DNA of 64,000 bases from Veillonella parvula (GCF_902810435.1 NZ_LR778174.1:310001-374000), one strand, 5' to 3'; counted from the stretch's first letter, positions 16,868 to 26,556 are shown. A program made the numbers and translations. The notes: generated by a model not told the origin, from the letters alone.

Positions 16868-17818
16868 ATGAGTGAACGTGTAGTAGTGGTAAATGCAGGT
16901 AAAATGAATTATGACCATGCATTGGATTTCTCCATATTATCTAATGATGTGCAGGTCTACGAAGATAGTACGAATGCTGAGCTTATTGAACGGATTCAAG
17001 GTGCTCGTGTTGTGGTTACAAAAGAATTGCCTGTAAGTACCGAATTGCTTTCACAATTTCCTGATACTGTAGAGCTTATCGTAGAAGCAGGTACTGGCTA
17101 TAATAATATTGACCTTGACGCAGCAAAGAAAAAGGGCATTACTGTGTGCAATATTCCTGCGTATAGCACAGAGCGTGTAGCACATACGGTGATCATGATG
17201 ATTCTCAATTTTGCATCCACCATGCAGCAACAAATTGGTATGCTTGTTAAAGGTGATCGCAGTAATTTCACGAAATACCTTCAAGTGAGCCATACAGAAG
17301 TGAATGGTAAAACCTTAGGTGTTGTCGGAGCTGGTCACATCGGTATGGAAGTTATCAAAGTTGCAAAAGCGCTAGGCATGAACATCTTAGTGCATACACG
17401 TACACCAAATGCTGATGGTGATGGCATTCGTTATGTGAGCCTTGATGAACTGCTAGAAAATAGTGACTATATTTCCTTACATTGCCCACTAAATGACCAA
17501 ACTAAACATCTTATTAATAAAGAAACAATCAGTAAGATGAAGTCTAATGCAGTCATTGTGAATACGGGCCGTGGACCTCTCATTAATGAAAAGGATCTTT
17601 GTGAAGCATTAGCCGCTAAACGCATTGCTGGAGCCGGTCTTGATGTACAGGAGGTAGAGCCTCCTGCAGAGGATAGTCCTCTCTATACACTAGATAATGT
17701 TATCATTACTCCGCACATGGGTTGGAAAGGCCTTGAAACACGTCAACGCTTGGTAGGCATTATTCGAGATAATGTACAAGCCTTCTTTAAGGGTGAACCA
17801 ATTAATGTTGTATCTTGA
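16868..17818 (+). CDS. D-isomer-specific 2-hydroxyacid dehydrogenase
   Basis: NAD(P)-dependent reduction of a 2-keto acid to the D-hydroxy acid, cytoplasmic. The 316-residue protein has an N-terminal substrate domain with VEAGTGYNNIDL, the Rossmann motif GVVGAGHIGMEV near residue 153, the catalytic Arg in VNTGRGPLINE, Glu in the VQEVEPP region, and His in TPHMGW. The Trp after that His resembles glycerate/hydroxypyruvate dehydrogenases, but the exact substrate cannot be read from sequence. TTAGGAGG precedes the ATG. It is monocistronic. Confidence 0.87.
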   Translation: MSERVVVVNAGKMNYDHALDFSILSNDVQVYEDSTNAELIERIQGARVVVTKELPVSTELLSQFPDTVELIVEAGTGYNNIDLDAAKKKGITVCNIPAYSTERVAHTVIMMILNFASTMQQQIGMLVKGDRSNFTKYLQVSHTEVNGKTLGVVGAGHIGMEVIKVAKALGMNILVHTRTPNADGDGIRYVSLDELLENSDYISLHCPLNDQTKHLINKETISKMKSNAVIVNTGRGPLINEKDLCEALAAKRIAGAGLDVQEVEPPAEDSPLYTLDNVIITPHMGWKGLETRQRLVGIIRDNVQAFFKGEPINVVS

Positions 17819-17832
17819 TAAATTTTAAATAA

Positions 17833-18396
17833 TTATATAATAGGTTCTATAACGGCATGGAAGTAATTGTCTAATTCTGTAGGCGATTCTTTCATGCCGT
17901 TTTTTACCCACCATAACACCATTTCCACAAAGCTACCTGAAATATGATTGATAATAAAGTCATCTGGTAGATTTGTATTTGCCTTACGGTCTTGGTTGAT
18001 GAAATATCCTTGCACCAACTCATTTAGATGATCTCTAAAATAGCGCAAAAAGATTTCGTTATTATCACTAGCTAGTAACTCAAGGATCTTATTTTCGTTT
18101 TGTTGCAAATGTTGTAATAAATGACCAAATACCGAAACAGGATGAATACTTTGTTGATAAAGCCCATGAGCATGCGGTAAGTGATTAATACTATCTTTTA
18201 TATGTAAAAATAAGTCTTCGCAGAGTGCTTCTAGCAATGCTTCTTTTGTGTCGAAATGAGCATAAAAGGTGGTGCGGCCAATGTCTGCGGCACTAATGAT
18301 TTCTTGAACGGTGATTTTGTCATACGCCTTATTAGATAATAATTCGTTAAAAGCTATAAATATGGCTTTGCGAGTTTTTTTCTGTCTACGATCCAT
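17833..18396 (-). CDS. TetR-family transcriptional regulator
   Basis: The 187-residue protein has an N-terminal TetR helix-turn-helix (TVQEIISAADIGRTTFYAHF near residues 27-46), then an all-helical ligand domain resembling the TetR_C_8-type of DhaS-like regulators (FVEMVLWWVKNGM near the end). It is divergent from a metal P-type ATPase gene. Two dyads between the genes share GAACA/TGTTC half-sites, so it may control itself and the ATPase. The inducer is unknown. Confidence 0.85.
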   Translation of the reverse strand: MDRRQKKTRKAIFIAFNELLSNKAYDKITVQEIISAADIGRTTFYAHFDTKEALLEALCEDLFLHIKDSINHLPHAHGLYQQSIHPVSVFGHLLQHLQQNENKILELLASDNNEIFLRYFRDHLNELVQGYFINQDRKANTNLPDDFIINHISGSFVEMVLWWVKNGMKESPTELDNYFHAVIEPII

Positions 18397-18427
18397 ATTA
18401 ACTCCTGTCGTTCTTTTAGTACAGAAT

Positions 18428-18516
18428 AGCGTATATGTTCTGTAATGAACATATACGCTGTTTTATATATTGTATTAAATCCATAGGTTGATACAATTAA
18501 AATGAACAGAGTGTTC
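18428..18516. promoter_or_regulatory. Two dyads in the tetR/ATPase intergenic region
   Basis: Dyad 1 is AGCGTATATGTTC, six bases, GAACATATACGCT (18428-18459), perfect 13-bp arms just upstream of tetR. Dyad 2 is GAACA-GAG-TGTTC (18504-18516). A rightward promoter-like pair, TTGTAT (18470) and TACAAT (18492), places dyad 2 at the likely transcription start of the ATPase gene. Confidence 0.5.
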
Positions 18517-18596
18517 GCTATCGTAATTATTGTACTGTAAGTGTAGTCATAATTCAATTCATATTGGTAGTGAAAGTCTGATAAGGGGATTGTTGT

Positions 18597-20492
18597 ATGG
18601 TACATCGAATACATGATATATTATCTGGTTTATATATGACAATTTTAGCGGGGCTATTTTTACTGCTTGATGGAATTCCGCATTTGATAGAGGAGTTTGG
18701 TGGACAAAGGCCTTTTCAAAATATATTTCCTGTTGAGCCTTCCTGGGTTACCGTTATTATATGTGGTTTTCCTCTTGTGTATTTATCCATTCGAAGGATT
18801 GTATATAATAAGGGGATTAGTAAAATATCATCAGCTCTATTGATTTCCATGGCTATGTTTGCAGCCATTGCCATTGGCGATATATTTGCGGCTGGTGAGG
18901 TAGCGTTTATTATGGCTTTAGGGGCCCTCCTTGAAGAAGCAACTACAGAGCGAGCAAAAAAAGGGTTAAAGAAGTTAATTTCATTAGCACCTGTTAAGGG
19001 CCGTAAAATACAGGCTAACAAGGAAATAATGGTTCCTGTAGAGTCTATACAAAGCGGTGATTATTTACGAATCCTTCCGGGCGAAACAATCCCTGTAGAT
19101 GGACGGATCATTAATGGTGAAACAACGGTAGATCAATCCATTATGACAGGAGAGTCTATACCTGTTGATAAAACAATTGATGATGATGTATTTGGCGGAA
19201 CGATTAACTGTTTTGGTGCCATAGATATTATAGCTACCAAAGTGGGCGAAGATAGTTCTATTCAAAAAATGATTCAGCTTATTAGAAATGCAGAACAGAA
19301 ACAGGCTCCTATTCAGCGTATAGCTGATACTGTTGCTAGTCGATTGGTTCCTATTGCATTGTTGATTGCTTGCATAGGCTATCTAGTAACTGGAAATATC
19401 ATCGTCGGTGTTACTGTGTTGGTAGTGTTTTGTCCTTGTGCATTGGTGCTTGCTACACCTACTGCGGTTATGGCCGCTATTGGTCAAGCTACTAAACATG
19501 GCGTTATTATTAAATCTGGTGAAATTCTTGAAACTATGGGAAAAGTAGACACCATGGCATTTGATAAAACCGGTACTTTAACACGTGGCCAGTTAGCGGT
19601 TCAATCTGTTTTAGCCGTTGATACAGATTATAGTGAGATTGATATTCTTCAATTAGCTGCATCTGCAGAGGCTAAGAGCGAACATCCTATTGGTAAAGCT
19701 ATCGTTTCTCATGCGATAGAGCAAGATTTAGAAATACTTGATACGACTTCGTTTACGATGTCTGTAGGTAAAGGGATTATAGCCGTAATAAAAGGTCGAG
19801 AATTATATTGTGGAAATGAACGATTCCTTGAAGAGTATAATATTATTGTCAGTGAGTCTATTCAAAAAGTCATTAATGTATATCGAAGTGAAGGAAAGGT
19901 ATCTGTTATTATTGCAGATAGAGAGCATATTATAGGTATCATTACATTATCTGATACAATGCGAAATGATGCGATAAATATGATATCTGATATCTCAAGC
20001 TTAGATATGACAACAGTATTACTTACTGGTGATAGTAAAGCAGCCGCTACATATATTGGAAAGAAATCTGGTGTTTCCGAAATACATGCGGCGCTTTTAC
20101 CAGGAGAAAAAGTAAGTATTATTGAAGCATTGCAAGGGAAACATCACAAGGTTTGTATGGTTGGCGACGGAATTAACGATGCTCCGGCTATGAAGACTGC
20201 TGATGTGAGTATTGCAATGGGGACTATTGGTAGTGATATTGCCATAGAAACAGCAGACATTGCTTTGATGAGTGATGACCTTAGTAAAATTCCTTATATT
20301 AAACGATTATCAGATGCTACGATTAAAACTATAAAATTTAGTATTGCTTTATCAATGGTCATTAATTGTATCGCTATTATTCTCTCATTGCTTGAGGTTT
20401 TGACGCCTACTACAGGTGCATTAGTGCATAATGTGGGATCTTGTTTAGTGGTCCTCATCGCTGCCCGTTTGTATGATAGAAAGTTTATTTAA
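18597..20492 (+). CDS. Heavy-metal P1B-type ATPase
   Basis: ATP-driven metal export across the membrane. The 631-residue protein has the TGES actuator motif near residue 182, the metal-site CPC in VFCPCALVLATPT near 280, phosphorylation motif DKTGT (Asp near 322), SEHP near 361 and GDGINDAP near 521. The usual N-terminal metal-binding HMA domain is missing. The last membrane segments contain GALVHNVGS, unlike the usual HEGGT of Zn/Cd pumps, so the cation (Zn, Cd, Cu or other) is uncertain. It is divergent from tetR and followed by a terminator. Confidence 0.87.
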   Translation: MVHRIHDILSGLYMTILAGLFLLLDGIPHLIEEFGGQRPFQNIFPVEPSWVTVIICGFPLVYLSIRRIVYNKGISKISSALLISMAMFAAIAIGDIFAAGEVAFIMALGALLEEATTERAKKGLKKLISLAPVKGRKIQANKEIMVPVESIQSGDYLRILPGETIPVDGRIINGETTVDQSIMTGESIPVDKTIDDDVFGGTINCFGAIDIIATKVGEDSSIQKMIQLIRNAEQKQAPIQRIADTVASRLVPIALLIACIGYLVTGNIIVGVTVLVVFCPCALVLATPTAVMAAIGQATKHGVIIKSGEILETMGKVDTMAFDKTGTLTRGQLAVQSVLAVDTDYSEIDILQLAASAEAKSEHPIGKAIVSHAIEQDLEILDTTSFTMSVGKGIIAVIKGRELYCGNERFLEEYNIIVSESIQKVINVYRSEGKVSVIIADREHIIGIITLSDTMRNDAINMISDISSLDMTTVLLTGDSKAAATYIGKKSGVSEIHAALLPGEKVSIIEALQGKHHKVCMVGDGINDAPAMKTADVSIAMGTIGSDIAIETADIALMSDDLSKIPYIKRLSDATIKTIKFSIALSMVINCIAIILSLLEVLTPTTGALVHNVGSCLVVLIAARLYDRKFI

Positions 20493-20500
20493 ATGCAATA

Positions 20501-20535
20501 AGAGCCGTCCCCGGTTGTATGGGGGCGGCTCTATT
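20501..20535 (+). terminator. Terminator after the P-type ATPase gene
   Basis: AGAGCCGTCCCC and GGGGGCGGCTCT pair with one G-T wobble. The T-tail is weak (ATTGATTAG). Confidence 0.6.
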
Positions 20536-20611
20536 GATTAGGGCTATCATAGATCAAGTCTTGGTATATATATTTATATATATCAAGGGAGGTAGTTATC
20601 CTCAAACTTGA

Positions 20612-21388
20612 TTATGATTGATGTTGTGTTTTGATGGGACTCCACCAATGGCGTCTATAGGCCTTGATGCCTTCCACCACGGTTCTTGTCGCTTTAGCTG
20701 CAATATCTTTCGTTGCAGCCGGGATGCCCTCTAGGCGATAGGGAATACCTAACTCCTTATATTTAGCAATACCCATAACGTGATAAGGTAAGCAATCAAC
20801 GGCTTGTAAATTTTTCAGAGATCCTAGAAAAAAGCCTAGACGATAGTGACGATCGGCATTATCTGTAATCGTAGGGACTACTACGTGACGAACCCAAATC
20901 GGAACTTCCACGTCTGCCGTCAATCGAGCAAACCCGAGAATGGGCTCTAACGGTTTACCCGTTAACCATAAATGCTTGGCTGGATCGATTTCCTTAATGT
21001 CTAGGATGACGAGACTAGTTACACTGAGTAATTTACGGTATGCCACCTCTTGGTGGGGGTCAAAACAAATTCCACTTGTATCTAAACAGGTATGGACGTT
21101 TCTTTCACGGAAATATGTGAAAAGCTCAATAACAAAGTCGATTTGCATAAGAGCTTCCCCACCTGTGACGGTGATACCACCATTAGTATAAAATTGGTGG
21201 TTACGTTCGTACTGGTCCCATAATTCCTTTACGGTCATGAATTTAGCATTATCGCTAGTTTCATCCCATGTATCAGGATTATGGCAATAAGCACAGCGCA
21301 TGGGGCATCCTTGAAGAAATACCACCATGCGCATGCCTGGACCATCAACCGTACCCATCGTTTCAACCGAATGAATACGTCCAGTCAT
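20612..21388 (-). CDS. pflA: Pyruvate formate-lyase activating enzyme
   Basis: Radical SAM enzyme that abstracts hydrogen from the glycine of pyruvate formate-lyase to make the glycyl radical. The 258-residue protein has the cluster motif CPMRCAYC (Cys28, Cys32, Cys35), followed by HNPDTW, which is typical of PFL activases, and GGEALMQ. It is the last gene of the pflB, glycyl-radical gene, pflA run on the minus strand, only 12 bp after the small gene. Its target glycine lies in the separate 78-residue protein encoded just upstream. Confidence 0.93.
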   Translation of the reverse strand: MTGRIHSVETMGTVDGPGMRMVVFLQGCPMRCAYCHNPDTWDETSDNAKFMTVKELWDQYERNHQFYTNGGITVTGGEALMQIDFVIELFTYFRERNVHTCLDTSGICFDPHQEVAYRKLLSVTSLVILDIKEIDPAKHLWLTGKPLEPILGFARLTADVEVPIWVRHVVVPTITDNADRHYRLGFFLGSLKNLQAVDCLPYHVMGIAKYKELGIPYRLEGIPAATKDIAAKATRTVVEGIKAYRRHWWSPIKTQHQS

Positions 21389-21400
21389 AGGAAACCTCGA

Positions 21401-21637
21401 TTAGATACGTTGATGGAATGTACGGGAAATAACTTCGTCCTGTTGTTGTTTTGTCAATTTGTTGAAGTGCACCGCATAGCCGGATACACGAATCGTCAAT
21501 TGAGGGTACAACTCAGGATGTTTTTGAGCGTCTAACAATGTTTCACGAGTAAACACGTTAACGTTCAAATGATGGCCGCCTTTTTGGGAATAACCATCCA
21601 ATAACTCTACCAAGTTATCAACTTGTTGGTTGCTCAT
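21401..21637 (-). CDS. grcA: Glycyl-radical domain of pyruvate formate-lyase as a separate protein
   Basis: A 78-residue protein equivalent to the C-terminal end of full-length PflB. It has [22 protein letters not shown] with radical Gly53, and the usual ending [13 protein letters not shown] ([12 protein letters not shown]). It has its own strong GAAAGGAGG before the ATG. The 75-bp gap from pflB makes a recent frameshift unlikely. E. coli GrcA (YfiD) is a comparable stand-alone domain, but there PflB still has its own glycine. Here the large subunit ends before this region, so both polypeptides should be needed for activity. The symbol is by analogy. Confidence 0.85.
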   Translation of the reverse strand: MSNQQVDNLVELLDGYSQKGGHHLNVNVFTRETLLDAQKHPELYPQLTIRVSGYAVHFNKLTKQQQDEVISRTFHQRI

Positions 21638-21712
21638 GGGTATAACCTCCTTTCAACCAAGACTAACACTCGTATCGGTGCCGGTGAAAGCAGTTCGATA
21701 CTGTGGAAGATT

Positions 21713-23830
21713 TTATTTATCTTCCTCTATAGTAACATTTGGTTCGCTACATGCGAAATTTGTATTGCTGTTAGGTAATTGAGATGGATCTAACTCAATA
21801 TCAAAATCGCTGACGGAAACAAATGTTTCACCAGATTTACCTAATGCGTCCGGAATGATAGAGAAGGTATTAGAAATACCATCGGAGCAATCACGCCATG
21901 GCATTTTAGCTACGGATGCCAACGAGGATACAGCACCGTGAGAATCACGACCGTGCATTGGGTTCGCGCCAGGAGCGAAAGCTTCGCCAGCTTTACGGCC
22001 GTCTGGAGTAGAACCTGTAGCAGTACCATATACTACGTTGGAAGTAATTGTTAACAAGCTCATAGTTGGAACGGATTGACGATATGTAGGATGTTTACGA
22101 ATCTTGTTCATAAATGTGGAAACAACCTTTGCTGCCAAGCTATCTACACGGTCATCATCGTTACCATATTTAGGGAAGTCACCTTCGATTTCGAAATCAA
22201 CAGCGATGCCATTTTCGTCACGAATAGGTTTTACCTTAGCATATTTAATAGCGGATAAGGAGTCTGCTACTACGGATAAACCAGCGATACCAGTTGCAAA
22301 CCAACGAGTTACTTTGCGGTCATGCAATGCCATTTCTAGTTTTTCATAAGCATATTTATCGTGCATGTAGTGAATGATGTTCAATGCATTTACATATACG
22401 CCTGCCAACCATTCCATCATGTCGTCGAATTTTTCCCATACTTCGTCAAATTCTAAGTACTCGGAAGTGATAGGGCGGTATTTAGGACCAATTTGTTTCT
22501 TCAACTTTTCGTCAACGCCACCGTTGATAGCGTAAAGCAAGCATTTAGCCAAGTTGGAACGAGCACCAAAGAATTGCATTTCTTTACCGATACGCATTGG
22601 GGATACGCAACATGCGATGGCGTAGTCATCACCAGAGTTAGGACGCATCAATTCGTCATTTTCGTATTGAATGGAAGATGTTTCAATGGATAATTTCGCA
22701 CAGAAACGGCGGAAACCGATAGGCATGCGAGGGGACCATAATACAGTGAGGTTTGGCTCTGGAGCAGGGCCAAGGTTAGTCAATGTATGTAGGTAACGGA
22801 AGGACATCTTAGAAACCAATGTACGGCCGTCAGTACCCATACCACCGATGGATTCAGTGGTCCAAACAGGGTCACCTGTGAACAAATTGTTGTATTCGTG
22901 GATACGTGCGAAGCGAACCATGCGCAATTTCATGATGAAATGGTCTACGAATTCTTGGATTTGTTCCTCTGTGTATGTGCCGTTGCGAAGGTCTCGTTCC
23001 GCATAGATATCGAGGAATGTGGAGTTACGACCAATGGACATAGCAGCACCGTTTTGCTCTTTAATAGCACCAAGATAGCCGAAGTAAATCCATTGCATAG
23101 CTTCGCGAACATCCTTAGCTGGTTTGGAAATATCATAGCCATAGGATGCTGCCATCTCTTTCAATTCTTTCAAAGAGCGGATTTGATCTTGTATTTCCTC
23201 ACGGTCGCGAATAACATCTTCTAGCATGTCACCCATTGTAATGCTAAATTGTTCTTTTTTATCTTCAATAAGATAATCAACACCGTAAAGAGCGATACGA
23301 CGATAGTCACCGATAATACGACCACGGCTATACGCATCTGGTAAACCAGTTACAATGTGAGCTGTACGTGCAGCACGCATTTCTGGAGTATATACATCAA
23401 ATACGCCATCATTATGAGTTTTGCGATGTTTCTTAAAGAAGTCCTCTGTTTGCGGATCCATTTTGAAGCCGTATTCTTCAATAGCGGATTTTGCTGTGCG
23501 CAAGCCACCATATGGGAACATAGCGCGTTTTAAAGGTTTGTCAGTTTGCAAACCAACAATTGTTTCAAGTTCTTTGTCGATATATCCTGGCGCATGGGCA
23601 GTAATGTGTGTGGCCACGGAAGTATCAGCATCGAGCATGCCGCCTTTTTCACGTTCTTCTTCATAAAGCTTCATTACTTGTTCCCACAATTTTGTTGTTC
23701 GTTCTGTAGGACCAGCAAGGAAGGAATCGTCCCCTTCATAGGGAATATAGTTTCTTTGAATAAAGTCGCGTACATCAACGGCTTTATCCCACACACCTGT
23801 GTTAAAATCTTTCCATGCAGTATGTTGCAT
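21713..23830 (-). CDS. pflB: Pyruvate formate-lyase large part, without glycyl-radical domain
   Basis: Converts pyruvate and CoA to acetyl-CoA and formate. The protein is 705 residues instead of about 750-760. It has normal PFL sequence, including the adjacent catalytic cysteines in ACCVSPM near residue 407, as far as [16 protein letters not shown]. After that comes an unrelated tail of about 40 residues ([18 protein letters not shown] and on) in place of the glycyl-radical region, which is encoded by the next gene. I chose the ATG at 23830, preceded by TGGAGGTG; the frame is open to 23896 without a site. It is first in the pfl operon. Confidence 0.9.
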   Translation of the reverse strand: MQHTAWKDFNTGVWDKAVDVRDFIQRNYIPYEGDDSFLAGPTERTTKLWEQVMKLYEEEREKGGMLDADTSVATHITAHAPGYIDKELETIVGLQTDKPLKRAMFPYGGLRTAKSAIEEYGFKMDPQTEDFFKKHRKTHNDGVFDVYTPEMRAARTAHIVTGLPDAYSRGRIIGDYRRIALYGVDYLIEDKKEQFSITMGDMLEDVIRDREEIQDQIRSLKELKEMAASYGYDISKPAKDVREAMQWIYFGYLGAIKEQNGAAMSIGRNSTFLDIYAERDLRNGTYTEEQIQEFVDHFIMKLRMVRFARIHEYNNLFTGDPVWTTESIGGMGTDGRTLVSKMSFRYLHTLTNLGPAPEPNLTVLWSPRMPIGFRRFCAKLSIETSSIQYENDELMRPNSGDDYAIACCVSPMRIGKEMQFFGARSNLAKCLLYAINGGVDEKLKKQIGPKYRPITSEYLEFDEVWEKFDDMMEWLAGVYVNALNIIHYMHDKYAYEKLEMALHDRKVTRWFATGIAGLSVVADSLSAIKYAKVKPIRDENGIAVDFEIEGDFPKYGNDDDRVDSLAAKVVSTFMNKIRKHPTYRQSVPTMSLLTITSNVVYGTATGSTPDGRKAGEAFAPGANPMHGRDSHGAVSSLASVAKMPWRDCSDGISNTFSIIPDALGKSGETFVSVSDFDIELDPSQLPNSNTNFACSEPNVTIEEDK

Positions 23831-24351
23831 TTTGCACCTCCATAAAAGGATATAACTATAGATTTCTATGCCTATAGTGTACAATGTTTGTAGCAATTCT
23901 ACAATGAATAGATGATATAGATTTTCAATACATACTATGCGATTTTGTGAAGTATCTTATAAATTTCCATAAGTCGAATTGTTGAATTTTACTTGTATAT
24001 AGAGGATTATATAAGTTTTTTCTTTTTGTGATCTCACTTGATGCATACATAATAATATGAAATTGCATATCAATATTAATAAAGGGAATAAAAATTTCAT
24101 TAAAGAGGATGAAGGCGGATTATTCAATAGTATGATCGGATAGTTTATATTTGTGTACTGTTCGGAGGCTGTTTATATCTTGTACAGAATCAGCCTGTAG
24201 GTCTTTATAAATGCGCATATATATTGCGATGCTACGGAACGTTGCCAGCCAGGAAAACAAGCGTTTCTTTTCTTCACTGACACTATATACTATACTTTGA
24301 GCAGCTCTTGTTGAAGAGTAATTGATATTGCTTAATATAGGAGGTCACATT
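23831..24351. other. Intergenic region between pflB and the XRE regulator gene
   Basis: This 521-bp AT-rich divergent region contains TTGTGAAG at 23945, a TGTGATCTCACTT dyad near 24027 that resembles a Crp/Fnr-type site, and an open minus-strand frame that looks like a gene remnant (24120-24344). Confidence 0.4.
24120..24344 (-). pseudogene. Possible gene remnant, about 75 codons
   Basis: The minus strand stays open for about 75 codons and reads like real protein (...AAQSIVYSVSEEKKRLFSWL... and KDLQADSVQDINSLRTVHKY), ending in a TAA at 24120-24122. A TGA at 24345-24347 closes it on the N-terminal side, and no suitable start or ribosome site is seen. It may be the C-terminal end of a lost gene. 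I do not recognise the family. Confidence 0.25.
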
Positions 24352-25224
24352 ATGGATTTTAATGAAAAATTACGGGAGTATAGAAAACAATCTGGATTAT
24401 CTCAAGGAAAATTAGCGGAAACACTTAATGTATCGAGACAGGCTATAACAAAATGGGAATCGGGCAATGGGATGCCTGATATTTCAAATTTAAAGGCCCT
24501 TTCAGCTGTATTCAATATTTCTGTGGATGAATTACTTTCAGAAGAAGCGGTTAAACTTCGATATCCTTATGAAAGCATCGTAGAATATGATATTGATGAG
24601 ATAAAACATTTCGATATTAAACTGGGATCTGTTAATCACGTAAAAATGAGAGCTGGAGAGGGTGAGAAGATAAAGGTTCAACTGGTCAGTGATACTATTG
24701 AAAATTTGACGGAATTGGTGAAAGTAAAAATCGATGATATTAAGAGGCGGATCGATGTAGATGTAAATCGTTCTAAATCCTTATCTGAGGAGATTGCAAA
24801 AGAACATTTGTCGATTTTTATAAATTTGCCTGAAAAATATATGGGAGATACGGAGTTAGCGATCCATTGTGAAAAACTGGAACTATTTGATATTATTAGT
24901 GAAAAGTTTGAGCTAGATGGAGAGGCTAAAGAAATTTATATTGCCGGTGGTAACAGTCATATAGAGTTGGATAATAACTCTCTAATGGAGATATATGTAG
25001 CGGATTATACGGGGCGAATTGATGTAAATCAGATATCGGCGAAATCTCGTCTGCATGTCCCTCACGAGTATGCTTTCAAAGCGGTGAAAAAAGGTATTCG
25101 CACTAAATTGCTCTTTGAAGATCGTGGACATCTTGTAGACGATTTTTCTGTGTCTGAATCAGAAAATCAAATTGAAATTAATGGGATCAATAGTGAACTT
25201 ACAATAGTCAAGTTAAGTGAATAG
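24352..25224 (+). CDS. XRE-family regulator with a C-terminal beta-rich domain
   Basis: The 290-residue protein has an N-terminal Cro/C1 helix-turn-helix (LSQGKLAETLNVSRQAITKW, residues about 16-35; family ending ISVDELLSEE). It is followed by about 200 residues of alternating beta-strand pattern (GGNSHIELDNNSLMEIYVAD, TGRIDVNQIS), resembling the repeating DUF4097/adhesin-like fold. ATAGGAGG precedes the ATG at 24352; an upstream in-frame start at 24322 is unlikely. It lies between pflB and a pfl relic, so it may be an insertion into an older pfl region. Its targets are unknown. Confidence 0.75.
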   Translation: MDFNEKLREYRKQSGLSQGKLAETLNVSRQAITKWESGNGMPDISNLKALSAVFNISVDELLSEEAVKLRYPYESIVEYDIDEIKHFDIKLGSVNHVKMRAGEGEKIKVQLVSDTIENLTELVKVKIDDIKRRIDVDVNRSKSLSEEIAKEHLSIFINLPEKYMGDTELAIHCEKLELFDIISEKFELDGEAKEIYIAGGNSHIELDNNSLMEIYVADYTGRIDVNQISAKSRLHVPHEYAFKAVKKGIRTKLLFEDRGHLVDDFSVSESENQIEINGINSELTIVKLSE

Positions 25225-25269
25225 TTGTATTAATTATATGGACATATTTGCTACATAGTTTTCATAAAG

Positions 25270-25348
25270 CGTTATTTATTTGTTCCAACGACTTTGTTAC
25301 ACATTTTGTTGGTCCCATAAGGAAGAAATCATCCCCTTCATAGGAATA
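25270..25348 (-). pseudogene. Relic of a second pyruvate formate-lyase gene
   Basis: The minus strand reads YEGDDFFLMGPTKCVTKSLE, matching PflB residues [20 protein letters not shown] in this window. The flanking Ile-Pro codons are out of frame by one base, and a stop follows soon after. About 34 bases of DNA also align well with pflB (23694-23745). This is a decayed fragment, about 1.5 kb from the intact gene. Confidence 0.6.
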
Positions 25349-25553
25349 AAAAGTATGATTTAATTTATTGTAGTTATTGTAGTGTTAGGGGTATATTATG
25401 GTACTATTGAGATAGTGTTATTAAGATATAAAACATGTAGATAATATGATCTTGGTAGAATGAATCAAGATAGAAATAATTTGGATAGAATATACGTTAA
25501 TCAAAGTGGATTATAAGATTGTATATGCGAATACTATTGAAAGGCGGATGTTA

Positions 25554-26420
25554 ATGACAAATCGAAAGAAAGCACTTTTAGGTGCATCTGCTACAATTGC
25601 TGTATGGGCTACTGCATTTCCTTTCAGTAAAATAGCATTACAATCCGTAGATTCATTAACACTTTCTGTGGCAAGGGTTATGGGTGGGGCCTTACTTATG
25701 CTGGTAATCGGTGTTGTAAAAGGCTTACACATACCGACAACATGGCGTGAGTGGGGACTATATATTCTGTTAGGCGCCACAGGGAATTTTGTTTACCAAG
25801 TTGTTTTTAATGAAGGTTTGCGCACAATTCCGGCGGCCACATCCAGTATTATTATGGCCTTGACTCCGATGACGACGGCACTGATGGCCATGATTGTTTA
25901 TAAAGATAAAATACGCCCCATAGGCTGGTTATTTACAATAACAGCTTTTATAGGTGTAGCCATAATTATTCTTTGGAATTCAACCCTTACAATTCCTATA
26001 GGTGCATTATGGACTTTGCTGGGGATGACACTCTTTGCAGTTTATAATATCCTTAATCGTGGCCTTAGTTTAAAAGGATATAAGCCTATCACTATCGCCA
26101 TGTGGTCTATGTTTACAGGTGCCATTATGGCTTTGCCTTTTGCGGAACATGCCATTAAAATGATTGCTGTGGCACCGATTAGTGCAAAATTTGCCATGGC
26201 CTATTTAGCATTCCTATCTAGTGCGTTAGGCTTTGTTCTCTGGAGCTATGCCTTGGAACATGCTGAAAAGGTTTCAGATGTAACCAACTTTATGTATATC
26301 TCGCCCATAGTGGCAGCTATTGTAGCTGCATTTTTATTGGGAGAAATTCCTAATATGGGGCTCTATATTGGGGCACCGGTCATTTTAGGATCCCTATATC
26401 TTTTTAATCGATATAGATAA
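25554..26420 (+). CDS. EamA-family drug/metabolite transporter
   Basis: Inner-membrane protein of 288 residues with two EamA repeats and about ten hydrophobic segments. Signature pieces are ATAFPFSKIALQSVDSLTLS in the first repeat and SSALGFVLWSYALEHAEKV in the second. I chose the ATG at 25554, which follows AAAGGCGG; earlier in-frame starts (25506, 25548) are weaker. Members export amino acids or other metabolites; the substrate cannot be told. It is monocistronic, with a terminator after it. Confidence 0.8.
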   Translation: MTNRKKALLGASATIAVWATAFPFSKIALQSVDSLTLSVARVMGGALLMLVIGVVKGLHIPTTWREWGLYILLGATGNFVYQVVFNEGLRTIPAATSSIIMALTPMTTALMAMIVYKDKIRPIGWLFTITAFIGVAIIILWNSTLTIPIGALWTLLGMTLFAVYNILNRGLSLKGYKPITIAMWSMFTGAIMALPFAEHAIKMIAVAPISAKFAMAYLAFLSSALGFVLWSYALEHAEKVSDVTNFMYISPIVAAIVAAFLLGEIPNMGLYIGAPVILGSLYLFNRYR

Positions 26421-26518
26421 GTTATTTTGTTAGAGTCTGAATCGGTTCAGCTTGATGTAAAAAATATAAAATTAGATAAATAGGGATGTAAACCCTTATA
26501 AGATAAGAGCTATATAAT

Positions 26519-26556
26519 AAAAGAACCTCAATCTTTTAATTGGTGAGGTTCTTTTT
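26519..26556 (+). terminator. Terminator before metN
   Basis: AAAAGAACCTCA and TGAGGTTCTTTTTT pair perfectly over 12 bp. It ends the DMT transporter transcript just before the metN promoter. Confidence 0.8.

Noticed and set aside
21638..21712. Frameshift explanation for the split pfl gene
   Set aside because: The two parts are separated by 75 bp containing a stop, a hairpin-like GTATCG/CGATAC pair and a strong ribosome site, and the large protein has an extra tail; a single base error cannot join them.
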